From assembly GCA_002506105.1 (NCBI GenBank), contig DAWU01000053.1, forward strand, positions 1 through 64,000: a stretch of DNA of 64,000 nucleotides, in the 5' to 3' direction. The first letter of the stretch is position 1, and the number at the start of each line of letters is the position of its first letter. The stretch comes from Methanolinea sp. UBA275. Its GTDB lineage: Archaea; Halobacteriota; Methanomicrobia; Methanomicrobiales; Methanospirillaceae. The notes under the pieces are model-generated. The model was given only the letters and a program-made list of their open reading frames with translations. It was not told the origin of the DNA and did no database searches. The position numbers and the translations under genes are program-made. Shown piece by piece: positions 9,936 to 18,390 of this stretch.

Positions 9936-10577
9936 AGAGATCTCCGGATATCCCCAAAATGGCCACTCCATTTTTTTCCTGCCAGGAAAATGGAGAAAGG
10001 GTAAAAACGAGTCATCCTGCCCTGTCCTCCAAGTTCCCCATTTTTATGGAACTGAATGTTCGCTGGTGTCATAAGAACCAGCGAAGATGAGAACTCGAAT
10101 CTCCAGGAGAAAACATTGATTTCTTGTTTCCCGATGAGAAACAGGAAAAAAATGCAACCAGGCACATGTCGAGGCCTGATCCTTCAGGAAGGAAGCGTAG
10201 GAAGGGATTGAGAGAGCGTGCCCTCCCTCTTTTCACTGTCCGCACGAATGGTCAAAAACGGTCGTTGAATACAGAGAAGAGGAGGGCCATAATACTGCAC
10301 CATCGTGCTACTCCCGTCACGAATCAGAGGAGATTCAGACACTGTGTTGAGTGATTCATGAATCGTTTCATATGCAGCGTTTTTTTAAATGAAACCATGA
10401 ATAGACGGAGCTTTCTGAGGATGTACACGAAAGCCACCTTGGCAGGTATTCTTTAATCCCAAAAAGACTCCGGTCACCCCCCCGTCTCCATATCGCCATT
10501 TCAAATGCGATACACCTATATGGTCTGTCGTGTATCGTTCCACATTCCTACCGGATCCATCCGGCGGAGATGATCGT
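9936..10577. other. Long intergenic region
   Basis: About 640 bases with no supported gene. It starts with a terminator-like hairpin (9966-9995) and contains T-rich and A-rich tracts. Short frames on the plus strand have no ribosome-binding site or known domain. Confidence 0.5.
9966..9995 (+). terminator. Hairpin after the binding-protein gene
   Basis: CTCCATTTT pairs with AAAATGGAG, and the inner CCTG pairs with CAGG around a single base, with three unpaired T on one side. It begins about 30 bases after the stop codon and contains a T7 run in its left arm. It probably ends the transcript or stabilises its 3' end. Confidence 0.5.
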
Positions 10578-13085
10578 ATGAATCGCTATCGCACGCTCGT
10601 TCTCATCGTCCTGGTCCTGGCCCTGTTCGCCTGCTGCCTTCCGGCATCAGCCATCCTGCCATCGTTCAGCTTCAGAGGGTCAGTGACCGGAGTATCGGAA
10701 TCCGACAATACTGTCACCATCAAGGTGACCCACCGCTGGGGGTGCTCCTATGACAATGGTGTGCCGACTTGTGACTGGCAGTCAATCACCCCGGAAACCC
10801 TGACCGGTTCCGCTCCTGATCCGGAGGTCTTTGAGTACATCCGGATCGGCACGTCCGTGGAGGCCGGGAGCATTGGCACGAAGGGAGGAACATGGGCCGG
10901 CATAGGGATCCTGACAGCCCCCTATTCGTCCGAGCCCCTCCATGCCACCCGCCTCTTCGGTGAGATGAGCCTGCTCCGTGCACCCCTGGTATCAGGATAC
11001 GCAGTCTCGGCCGCGACCGAACCTGACTGCGGGGATTGCAGCGGTTCGATCTGCACGGCCCAGGCTGCCAACGTGACTATCACGAAGGGACGCCTTATGG
11101 TATGGGACGGGATCCTCCTCCCCGGAGAGGATGCAGCGTACACCGATCCGGATGACGGGTCGGGGATCTCTGTCACGTTCGTCTCCGGGCAGGCCTGGTA
11201 CCACCTCTGCCCCGATGCGGAACCCGGGATTACAGGGATCCAGCCGGTCTCGGTCATCATCGTCCACGTCGACCAGGGAGGGCCCGGGCCTGGCCCCGTG
11301 CCAACCCGGACCAGCACCGGTTCAATCCGCGTGACCTCGATCCCATCAGGGGCATCCCTATTCCTTGACGGGATCGCAAAGGGAGTAACCCCGCTGACAC
11401 TCTCCAGCCTTGAGCCGGGAACATATTCCATTCTCCTTGAAAAAGAGGGATATGCTGACTACAAGAAGGATGTGAGTGTCTCGGCCGGACGATCGACCAC
11501 ATTGAGCGCAAGACTTGTACCCCTATACGGGAGCCTGCAGATCAAGTCGTCACCGTCAAATGCAACGGTACTCCTCGATGGGGCACCGGCAGGGGCCACC
11601 CCCCTCGTTATCGGGGACCTCACTCCCGGCGAGCATACCGTCAGCATTTCGAAAACCGGGTACCAGACGACCAACCGGACGGCAACGGTGGTTGCCGGGC
11701 AGCAGAAGCTCCTCTTCGTGACGCTCTCGAAGAAACAGGACGGATCAGAGAAGATCGACGCTTTCGTTGCGGCGCTTGAAAAAGAAGGATTCACTGTCCA
11801 GCAGGGGAAGTTCGAGAATTTCAACGTGCTTGCCATGTATGATGCGGGTATTATCCCGAGCTGCTTCGGCAACAACCCGACCACCCCTTACCTTACCTAC
11901 AAGCTCCCTGCATATCCGGGTCTCGTATGGGGCGGCAGGGTAACCGATGCCATTCTCAATCCCGAGAACAAGGGTCTCTGGGTAGACTACTTTATGAACC
12001 CCGATGAGGCAATCGTCTTCGTGGGAACCACCCCGCCCGAATCGAAGTATTTCAGTTACCGGAGCATGCTCGGTAACCACTGGTTCGACGAGCAGAATAC
12101 CTACGGGCGGATCTTCGCAAGCCTCGGTGACAGTATCAATAACTTCCGCATCAAAACTGGCAGCACCCCGGGCAGTATCTCAAAAGATCCCTATGATAAG
12201 CCCATCATGATCATCACCACCGCGGACAAGGGCACGAATGAAAAGGTGCGGAGTGCCGCCACCAAGGCTGGATATCCGACCAGCATGATGAACACCGATA
12301 TCATCCCCTCCGAACTCATCCGGATGGGAATTACCAATACTTCGGATACCATCACGTTCATCCACCGGGTGGCGATGTTTGCCAATGCGACCCGCGGGGC
12401 CGAATACATCAACGGTACCCCAGGAGTCGTCTTCCGGCTCACCCCGAAGAGTTCAGAGACCCTGCAACCTTACAGCGTGCCCCGGCTCATCCCAAGGGGA
12501 ACCGGCGATACCCGGGAGCTTGACCTCATGAAGGACCAGCAGGCGCTCAAAGAGGCTATCATCGCCAGGCATGGGGACGGCATGCTCGTGTCCGGGAAAA
12601 CGTCTGAGATCTGGGTCTTTGAAGGATATGACGCGATCCAGCGGGAGATCGATGCCCTCGGGGATTCCCGGGATACGATTTACCTGAAAAACGGTGAATA
12701 CCCCCTCGGTGATGATGACTTCATCATCGTCTATGGCGCCAACCACCAGGCGACCGGCAAAGTAGTCTACACGAACGTGGCAGTGTATGGGGCCCAGGCA
12801 TTGAACGGGGTCGTCGCCGTCACGAACAAAGACTATGCAGGTTCGGCCGATTCCTACCTGCCAGGGAACGACAACGCTGACCTCCTCTATGCATGGAAGT
12901 TTGCCAGGCATTGCAACGGCGAGGAAGGGTGCACGGAAATCCCGTCCTGCTGCGGAGGCATGGGTGTTCCCGAGGATGTCCCGGTCATCATCGGCATCCG
13001 GGCATATATCGAGCCAGAGACTGGAGTCGGTCCTGCCTGGACCGAAATCCTCTACGACCAGGTACTCCATTTTTCCCCGGCGTAA
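10578..13085 (+). CDS. Exported cysteine-domain/PEGA protein, unknown function
   Basis: About 835 residues with a clear signal peptide (residues 1-25). Order of parts: an N-terminal domain (about 28-232) with six spaced Cys, including GCSYDNGVPTC and CGDCSGSIC, and the ending GIQPVSVIIVHV; two PEGA domains (about 248-314 and 318-384, each with PSGASLFLDG-type strands); and a long C-terminal region (390-835) of unknown type ending in a Cys-rich segment. PEGA domains are found in surface proteins of archaea and bacteria. The N-terminal domain recurs in the protein at 63084-63995. The ATG at 10578 is preceded by GGAG at good spacing. Probably secreted or wall-associated. Function unknown. Confidence 0.8.
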   Translation: MNRYRTLVLIVLVLALFACCLPASAILPSFSFRGSVTGVSESDNTVTIKVTHRWGCSYDNGVPTCDWQSITPETLTGSAPDPEVFEYIRIGTSVEAGSIGTKGGTWAGIGILTAPYSSEPLHATRLFGEMSLLRAPLVSGYAVSAATEPDCGDCSGSICTAQAANVTITKGRLMVWDGILLPGEDAAYTDPDDGSGISVTFVSGQAWYHLCPDAEPGITGIQPVSVIIVHVDQGGPGPGPVPTRTSTGSIRVTSIPSGASLFLDGIAKGVTPLTLSSLEPGTYSILLEKEGYADYKKDVSVSAGRSTTLSARLVPLYGSLQIKSSPSNATVLLDGAPAGATPLVIGDLTPGEHTVSISKTGYQTTNRTATVVAGQQKLLFVTLSKKQDGSEKIDAFVAALEKEGFTVQQGKFENFNVLAMYDAGIIPSCFGNNPTTPYLTYKLPAYPGLVWGGRVTDAILNPENKGLWVDYFMNPDEAIVFVGTTPPESKYFSYRSMLGNHWFDEQNTYGRIFASLGDSINNFRIKTGSTPGSISKDPYDKPIMIITTADKGTNEKVRSAATKAGYPTSMMNTDIIPSELIRMGITNTSDTITFIHRVAMFANATRGAEYINGTPGVVFRLTPKSSETLQPYSVPRLIPRGTGDTRELDLMKDQQALKEAIIARHGDGMLVSGKTSEIWVFEGYDAIQREIDALGDSRDTIYLKNGEYPLGDDDFIIVYGANHQATGKVVYTNVAVYGAQALNGVVAVTNKDYAGSADSYLPGNDNADLLYAWKFARHCNGEEGCTEIPSCCGGMGVPEDVPVIIGIRAYIEPETGVGPAWTEILYDQVLHFSPA

Positions 13086-13111
13086 TCCCTCACCGGGATC
13101 CCATTTTTTTT
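13085..13111 (+). terminator. Hairpin and T-run after the PEGA-protein gene
   Basis: ATCCC at 13085-13089 pairs with GGGAT at 13095-13099 and an eight-T run follows at about 13104. It overlaps the stop codon. The remaining bases to 13356 show no other gene. Confidence 0.5.
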
Positions 13112-13356
13112 CTATTCCGGATCACACAACCGGTATTACTCCGCACCGGGAATGCCGGAATTCTCCACGTCCAGGGGTGCGGAAGGGAATGTCTCTCCGG
13201 TCCAGAAATTCCTTATCGGTATCGACAGTCTTGTCACCTGGATCCCCCAACTGACCACCGGAGAATGGTGTCCATGAACGTGCACCATAGCGCTTTATCG
13301 TCACCACGGCGAAATCACTTGGCTGTTGGGGGAAGATTCCGGAGGGGGGATATGCC

Positions 13357-15393
13357 TTGCAGGGATGCGGATCTCCCTGCAGGAATGGAGTGTTGACCTC
13401 CGGGATCCTACCCCGGGAGGTTTGTGTGGGGGGAGCAGGGAGATCAACAAAGGATCCGGAACACATTACGGATCGCATACCGCATCTCAGATCGGGAAAT
13501 TCCGGGCGATCCCGTACGCGGGGGATATGTATCGGGATACTTCTTGCCGGGCTCCTGGTTTCCCTGGCAATGGCAGCACCCAGCCTGATAGTATCACCGT
13601 CGTCCGGAAAGGCTGGGACCACCGTGACGGTGACGGGAAGCTCGTTCGACCTGTATGCGGTCGAATTCCCGCAGGCAAGCGTGTATTTTCGCGGCGTCGT
13701 GGTCGCGAGTAATGTATGGTTTTCCGGGAATGGGTTTTCCACCTCGTTCCAGGTTCCTGTGGGGACTCCCCCGGGCACCTACACGGTCCAGGCAATCGGA
13801 CCCCGGGATTCTGCAGCAACCACCTTCACGGTGGTGACTCAGCCGGATGCCGGCTTTTCCATGGATCCCACATCTGGAATGGGCAGGGCACCCCTCACCG
13901 TATATTTCACTGACACATCGACAGGAAATCCCGCATCCTGGCGGTGGAACTTTGGAGACGGGAGCGTGTCTCCCCTCCAGAACCCGGGGCACACCTACCC
14001 GGGAGCAGGCACCTATACTGTGACCCTGACGGTCACGAATGCCGCAGGGAGCAGCTCGGAATCCCGGACGATTACCGTCTACACGCCAACCCTTGTGGTG
14101 TCCCCATCCTCGGGCAAGACAGGCACCACGGTGACAGTGACAGGGAACTCGTTTTGCCTCTACGGGATAGAGCAGGGAACGGCAGCCCTCTCCTTCGATG
14201 GCATCTCTCCATCCGTGAATATGCCGATGACCCGGAATAAAAACCTCGGCTCTTTCACGACCACGTTTTCCGTTCCTGCCGGGACAGCACCGGGAAGCTA
14301 TGCCATCCGTGCGTCAGGTCCGGTGGATTCGGTGATGACCACGTTCTCGGTCATCAACACCGCTCCACACGCGGTGATCGATGCCAAACCCCTGTCAGGG
14401 ATGACTCCGCTTGCGGTTCATTTCAGCGGGACGCGATCCTCCGACGATGACGGATCGGTCAGTTCGTACCGGTGGGACTTCGGGGACGACACTTCCGCAA
14501 CCGGGGATACTGCGGATCATACCTTTTCCCGGTCCGGGGAATATCGCGTGACCCTGACGGTCACCGATAACGAGAAGCAGAAGGGGACTTCGCATGTCAC
14601 GATCACTGCGGAGAACGCCCCTCCTGTGGCAGATGCCCGTGCCAGCCCGACGTCCGGGTCTGATCCCCTGACCGTCATGTTCGACGGTTCGCACTCGTAT
14701 GATTCGGATGGGAATATCGTAGCATATCGCTGGGATTTCGGAGACGGCACGTGGGAGAACACTGCCCAGGCAACCCATGAGTACCGGAACCTGGACTCGT
14801 ATACCGCAGTCCTCAAGGTTACCGATAATAAGGGAGCATCGGCTACCGGCAAAGTCGCCATCACGGTCGGGAACGAGCCCCCGGTTGCGCAACTCTCGGT
14901 TACCCCACAGAAAGGTCCAAAACCACTGTCAGTCACACTCGACGGTTCAGGTTCACAAGATCCGGATGACACTGATCTCACGTTTGCCTGGGATTTCGGT
15001 GACGGCGAATCCGGAAGCGGAAGAGAGATCATGCATACCTACGGGAACGATGGGATCTACCAGATCACCCTCATCGTCAGTGACCCAAACGGAGCATCGG
15101 ACAGGGAAGAAGCGACCGTCAATGTCGAACCACCGTTCCCATGGGATATCCTGATCCTGGTGATCGTTATTGCCGGCGGCGGTCTCGCAGCGCTCCGTTA
15201 TGGATGGCCATCGACAAAGACCGCCCCGCCGGAACCGATCCCACAGGATTGCCAGTTCCCGGAGCCGGAGGTGCATGTTGAAACCGCAAGCGGTGTGGAA
15301 TATGCAGGGGCGTTGGACAGGAACGTGGATGATCTCCCTGATATCTCGGTAGATATCAGGTCCGGGATCTGGAAGGAGGAGAACAAAAGATGA
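13357..15393 (+). CDS. Surface protein with PKD and IPT-like domains
   Basis: 678 residues. A hydrophobic signal region is at about 56-73, preceded by an unusually long hydrophilic N-terminus, so the true start may lie further in, though no good alternative codon is obvious. Then come an IPT/TIG-like domain (76-160), a PKD domain (163-242), a second IPT-like domain (244-332), and three more PKD domains (336-418, 421-505, 508-591), each PKD with the W-x-FGDG-type core. A transmembrane helix (594-613) and a charged 65-residue tail follow. The two IPT-like domains resemble each other (PSSGK-GTTVTVTG). Such proteins usually act in cell-surface adhesion. It overlaps the next gene by four bases. 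Confidence 0.85.
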   Translation: MQGCGSPCRNGVLTSGILPREVCVGGAGRSTKDPEHITDRIPHLRSGNSGRSRTRGICIGILLAGLLVSLAMAAPSLIVSPSSGKAGTTVTVTGSSFDLYAVEFPQASVYFRGVVVASNVWFSGNGFSTSFQVPVGTPPGTYTVQAIGPRDSAATTFTVVTQPDAGFSMDPTSGMGRAPLTVYFTDTSTGNPASWRWNFGDGSVSPLQNPGHTYPGAGTYTVTLTVTNAAGSSSESRTITVYTPTLVVSPSSGKTGTTVTVTGNSFCLYGIEQGTAALSFDGISPSVNMPMTRNKNLGSFTTTFSVPAGTAPGSYAIRASGPVDSVMTTFSVINTAPHAVIDAKPLSGMTPLAVHFSGTRSSDDDGSVSSYRWDFGDDTSATGDTADHTFSRSGEYRVTLTVTDNEKQKGTSHVTITAENAPPVADARASPTSGSDPLTVMFDGSHSYDSDGNIVAYRWDFGDGTWENTAQATHEYRNLDSYTAVLKVTDNKGASATGKVAITVGNEPPVAQLSVTPQKGPKPLSVTLDGSGSQDPDDTDLTFAWDFGDGESGSGREIMHTYGNDGIYQITLIVSDPNGASDREEATVNVEPPFPWDILILVIVIAGGGLAALRYGWPSTKTAPPEPIPQDCQFPEPEVHVETASGVEYAGALDRNVDDLPDISVDIRSGIWKEENKR

Positions 15394-15935
15394 AACTTGA
15401 TATGGAACACGCGAATGTGAACCCGGAAGAGATCGACAAGGCGGTCAATGACCTGGTGACCGGCACCCACCAGGATGACTTCCGGGAAATCGGTGCATGG
15501 TTCGTCAAAACAGGACTCGGCGAGACAGGTGCCCGGGAAAAGCTGGTCAACGAACTCTCGACACGCATCTCGAAAGAGATCAGCGGCGGCATTGTCCAGG
15601 TAACCCTCCAGGAACTGGAAGGAGAAAGAGAGATCAAGGCGAAGTGTGAGCAGCAACCTCCGGATCTCTACCCTCATATTGATTTTATCGTGAAGTCCGG
15701 CGCACTCGATGTCTGGACCACGACCTACTGGTTCAAAGTGACGTCGAAAGTGGTGCTGGACAACGTCGAAATCACCATGAAAAAGAACCAGATCACAGGG
15801 ATCAAGTCGGGTATCATGCAGGTGTTCATTACCCTTGCATATTGCGGCCACGACCGGGGGAATCCAAAACCGTTCTCTCTTTTGAAAAACAAAAAAGTAA
15901 TCGACATGGATCTCGCGAAGGTGGTCAGGTTCTGA
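15390..15935 (+). CDS. Unknown protein coupled to the PKD protein
   Basis: 181 residues with no signal peptide or membrane helix. The start ATG overlaps the stop of the PKD gene (ATGA), which implies translational coupling. The N-terminal half is helical and charged; the C-terminal half has alternating strands with several aromatic residues (VWTTTYWFKV) and an internal YCGHD segment. I recognise no family. Because the partner has a C-terminal membrane helix and a cytoplasmic tail, this protein may act on the inner side, which is inference only. Confidence 0.7.
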   Translation: MKLDMEHANVNPEEIDKAVNDLVTGTHQDDFREIGAWFVKTGLGETGAREKLVNELSTRISKEISGGIVQVTLQELEGEREIKAKCEQQPPDLYPHIDFIVKSGALDVWTTTYWFKVTSKVVLDNVEITMKKNQITGIKSGIMQVFITLAYCGHDRGNPKPFSLLKNKKVIDMDLAKVVRF

Positions 15936-16134
15936 TCCCGTAAAAGAATTGTCGTGCAAGACCTCCCCTTCCACGGCTTCCCATCGGCAAGAATGGGTGG
16001 CAGACACCCCCCTCTCTCCTGTTCCATTAACGCGGGACCCTGAACATCACTCAGGGGTGGTACTCATGCAGGTTTTATTCAAACAGGGGGTTGGGGGATT
16101 TTATCATGAAAGAATCATGCGACATGCATATCAC

Positions 16135-16707
16135 TCAGATCTTTTGAGCAGTGAGTACAGAGAAGCCTGCATTCGAATCAACATCGAGTATCCAAAATCC
16201 AGTGGTGCGAAGGAATTCACACATTTCATCGGTTGAGTAGAACCGGGCGAATGAAAGAAACCGGTGTTTTCCCTCTTCCTGCAGGTATCTTTGGGCTATG
16301 CGTCCCTCCCGTTCGAGAAACCCAATGATGAGTGTTCCCTCCGGAACAAGGATTCTCTTCATCTCCCGGAATCCCAGCACGGGATGATCCAGGAAACAGA
16401 CCACGGTCACCATCAGCACCGATGAGCATGTCCCGTCCCTGAATGGGAGTGCCTCTGCGCTCCCGCGGACAATCCCTATCCCCCTTTCCCGTGCTATCCG
16501 GCAAAGTGCCAGCGAGGGGTCGATTCCAAGACCAATTCCGAGGGATGCAGCAAACCGCCCGGATCCCACCCCCACTTCGAGGGATCGGGAGTCTGGGGGT
16601 GGAAGCATCCTCCGGATACGGGCAAGTTCTGCGAGATACTCATCGGGGTGATCATCAAACCACCGATCATAGTCCTCTGCATGGTCTTCAAATACGGGAT
16701 GGAACAC
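16135..16707 (-). CDS. Class I SAM-dependent methyltransferase
   Basis: 190 residues. The SAM-binding motif I is LEVGVGSGRFA, followed by GIDPS (acidic residue binding the ribose), GSAEALPF (motif II region) and VTVVCFLDHP. This is the Methyltransf_11-like family, close to UbiE-type proteins; the substrate cannot be told. The start is GTG, with GGTGA upstream. It is the last gene of a minus-strand group with a small unknown protein and a cysteine desulfurase. Confidence 0.88.
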   Translation of the reverse strand: MFHPVFEDHAEDYDRWFDDHPDEYLAELARIRRMLPPPDSRSLEVGVGSGRFAASLGIGLGIDPSLALCRIARERGIGIVRGSAEALPFRDGTCSSVLMVTVVCFLDHPVLGFREMKRILVPEGTLIIGFLEREGRIAQRYLQEEGKHRFLSFARFYSTDEMCEFLRTTGFWILDVDSNAGFSVLTAQKI

Positions 16708-16721
16708 TCATCTCACCCCAC

Positions 16722-17099
16722 TTACACACCATGGAGATGCTTCCGGACCCGCTCCCCCACAGAGCGCTCCCTCTGTTTCAGTACCGATAAATCCATCGTT
16801 CCCTCCCGGTACGAGGCGAGGAGGAAGTAGAGGAAATCTGTGGTGAAGTCCATCACTTCTTTCCTGAACCGGACCTCGATCGTGGTGTCCCCGAGAAATC
16901 CCTTGATCATGAACCATTCCTGCTTCTCGAACTTGTAGAATCCGTCTCCGACATTGGGGAGCGCTTCGACCTGGCCGAAGTACCCGAGATAGGTAAAAAA
17001 ATCCCTGGTGAGGGGAGCGTCGAGAAGGAACTCCTTCATGAACGAACCATCAGCACAGACCTTATGACGGACGGACCGAAGAATCCGCATTTTTCGCAA
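16722..17099 (-). CDS. Small unknown protein between desulfurase and methyltransferase
   Basis: Up to 125 residues. In-frame ATG codons at 17099, 17090 and 17039 are all possible; the last begins MKEFLLDAPL and would avoid overlap with the desulfurase gene. The core holds aromatic and charged strands (FYKFEKQEWFMIKGFLGDTT) without Cys pairs or a membrane helix. I recognise no family. Gene order suggests one transcript with its neighbours. Confidence 0.65.
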   Translation of the reverse strand: MRKMRILRSVRHKVCADGSFMKEFLLDAPLTRDFFTYLGYFGQVEALPNVGDGFYKFEKQEWFMIKGFLGDTTIEVRFRKEVMDFTTDFLYFLLASYREGTMDLSVLKQRERSVGERVRKHLHGV

Positions 17100-18231
17100 T
17101 CTCCCGCACTGCGCTGGCCGTATACGCTACTTCTTCATCGGTTGTGAACCAGGAGAGGCTGAGTCGTACGCTCCCGCTCCCCCCGTCGATCTCCCTGTGC
17201 ACGAGAGGAGCACAGTGGAGTCCGGTCCGTGCGGTAATCCCGTACGCACGGGCGAGGATAAACCCGACATCATCGTTCCCGATACCCCTGATATTGAATG
17301 TAATGATGGGAAGATCGGGGTGGTCGTGAGAGAGAAAGATGTTCGACTCCTGCTGCAACTCGTGGATGAGAAACGCCGTCTGATGTTTTGCCCTGGCCGC
17401 AATCGTGTCAATCCCAACCGTCTGGATATACCTCACCCCCGCTGCAAGCGCTGCGAGTCCGGGGTAGTTGTGGGTGCCTGCCTCGAACCGCTCCGGCATG
17501 CCGGTGGGTTGAAAGAGCGAGAACGAATCTGTCCCCGTCCCTCCGAACCGGACCGGTGTAACAGAGGCCGGGTTCCGTAGGTAAAATCCACCTGTGCCAG
17601 GGATGCCGAACAGAGCCTTGTGGCCGGTGAAGACATAGGCATCAACCGGGAGAGTCTCAAGATCGAGGGGGATGTGGCCGGCAGTCTGCGCACCGTCCAC
17701 AATGAGGTAAATCCCATGATCGTGCAGGATCGTTCCGATCCGGCGTATGTTCTGTACGGATCCGAGCACATTGCTGCCATGGGTCATGACCATGAGCCGG
17801 GTTGCAGGCTGGATTGCCGCCTCAACCGTATCGGGATTCACCATGCCCTCCCGGAAGGGGAGCACCGTCAGCCTGATCCGGTGCTGCCGTTCGTACTCGT
17901 GGAGCGGTCTCAACACCGAATTGTGGTCGAGTGCCGTCGTGAGGACGTGGCAGTCTCCTTCTCGTTCTGAGAGGAATCCCTGGATAAGGAGGTTCAGAGA
18001 ATCTGTTGCGTTCTGGGTGAATATGACATGCTCAGGTGGCCCGGCATGCAAAAAGCGGGAGAGCACATCCCTGGCCATTGTTACGTAATCGTCTCCCTGG
18101 CTTCCGGTTGTCCTGCCGGATCCGAATACCGGCAACGAGAGCGACTGCCTGACTGCGTCCAGTACAACATGTGGTTTTGGCCAGCTCGTTGCGGCGTTGT
18201 TCATGTATATCATTCGCGTGGGAGGATTCAT
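17062..18231 (-). CDS. Cysteine desulfurase-like class V aminotransferase
   Basis: About 389 residues from the ATG at 18231 (the frame extends to 18288). The N-terminus IYMNNAATSWPKP and the PLP lysine in VFTGHKALFGIPGTGGFYLR mark the class V aminotransferase fold, nearest to the cysteine-desulfurase-like subgroup typified by TIGR01977. DGAQTAGH carries the Asp and His that contact PLP. Such enzymes release sulfur from cysteine for Fe-S clusters or other carriers, though this subgroup is not all tested. No IscU/SufU scaffold gene is adjacent. Confidence 0.88.
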   Translation of the reverse strand: MNPPTRMIYMNNAATSWPKPHVVLDAVRQSLSLPVFGSGRTTGSQGDDYVTMARDVLSRFLHAGPPEHVIFTQNATDSLNLLIQGFLSEREGDCHVLTTALDHNSVLRPLHEYERQHRIRLTVLPFREGMVNPDTVEAAIQPATRLMVMTHGSNVLGSVQNIRRIGTILHDHGIYLIVDGAQTAGHIPLDLETLPVDAYVFTGHKALFGIPGTGGFYLRNPASVTPVRFGGTGTDSFSLFQPTGMPERFEAGTHNYPGLAALAAGVRYIQTVGIDTIAARAKHQTAFLIHELQQESNIFLSHDHPDLPIITFNIRGIGNDDVGFILARAYGITARTGLHCAPLVHREIDGGSGSVRLSLSWFTTDEEVAYTASAVREIAKNADSSVRPS

Positions 18232-18340
18232 GGTTCGGGTTCTCTGGTGATCATATCCGTATGAATGAAAGATTGAGTGTTTCCCCATGTAACTGGTTTG
18301 AGTGTATGGTTCATTGGTCCGGATAGGACATCATACCACC

Positions 18341-18350
18341 CTTTATATGA
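18341..18350 (+). promoter_or_regulatory. TATA box of the large sensor kinase
   Basis: CTTTATATGA lies 26 to 45 bases before the two candidate ATG codons (18367, 18391). No ribosome-binding site precedes either, so the mRNA may be leaderless or have a very short leader. Confidence 0.55.
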
Positions 18351-18390
18351 CTGAAATTGAACCTTTTTGAATGAACTCCGCTGTGCATCC

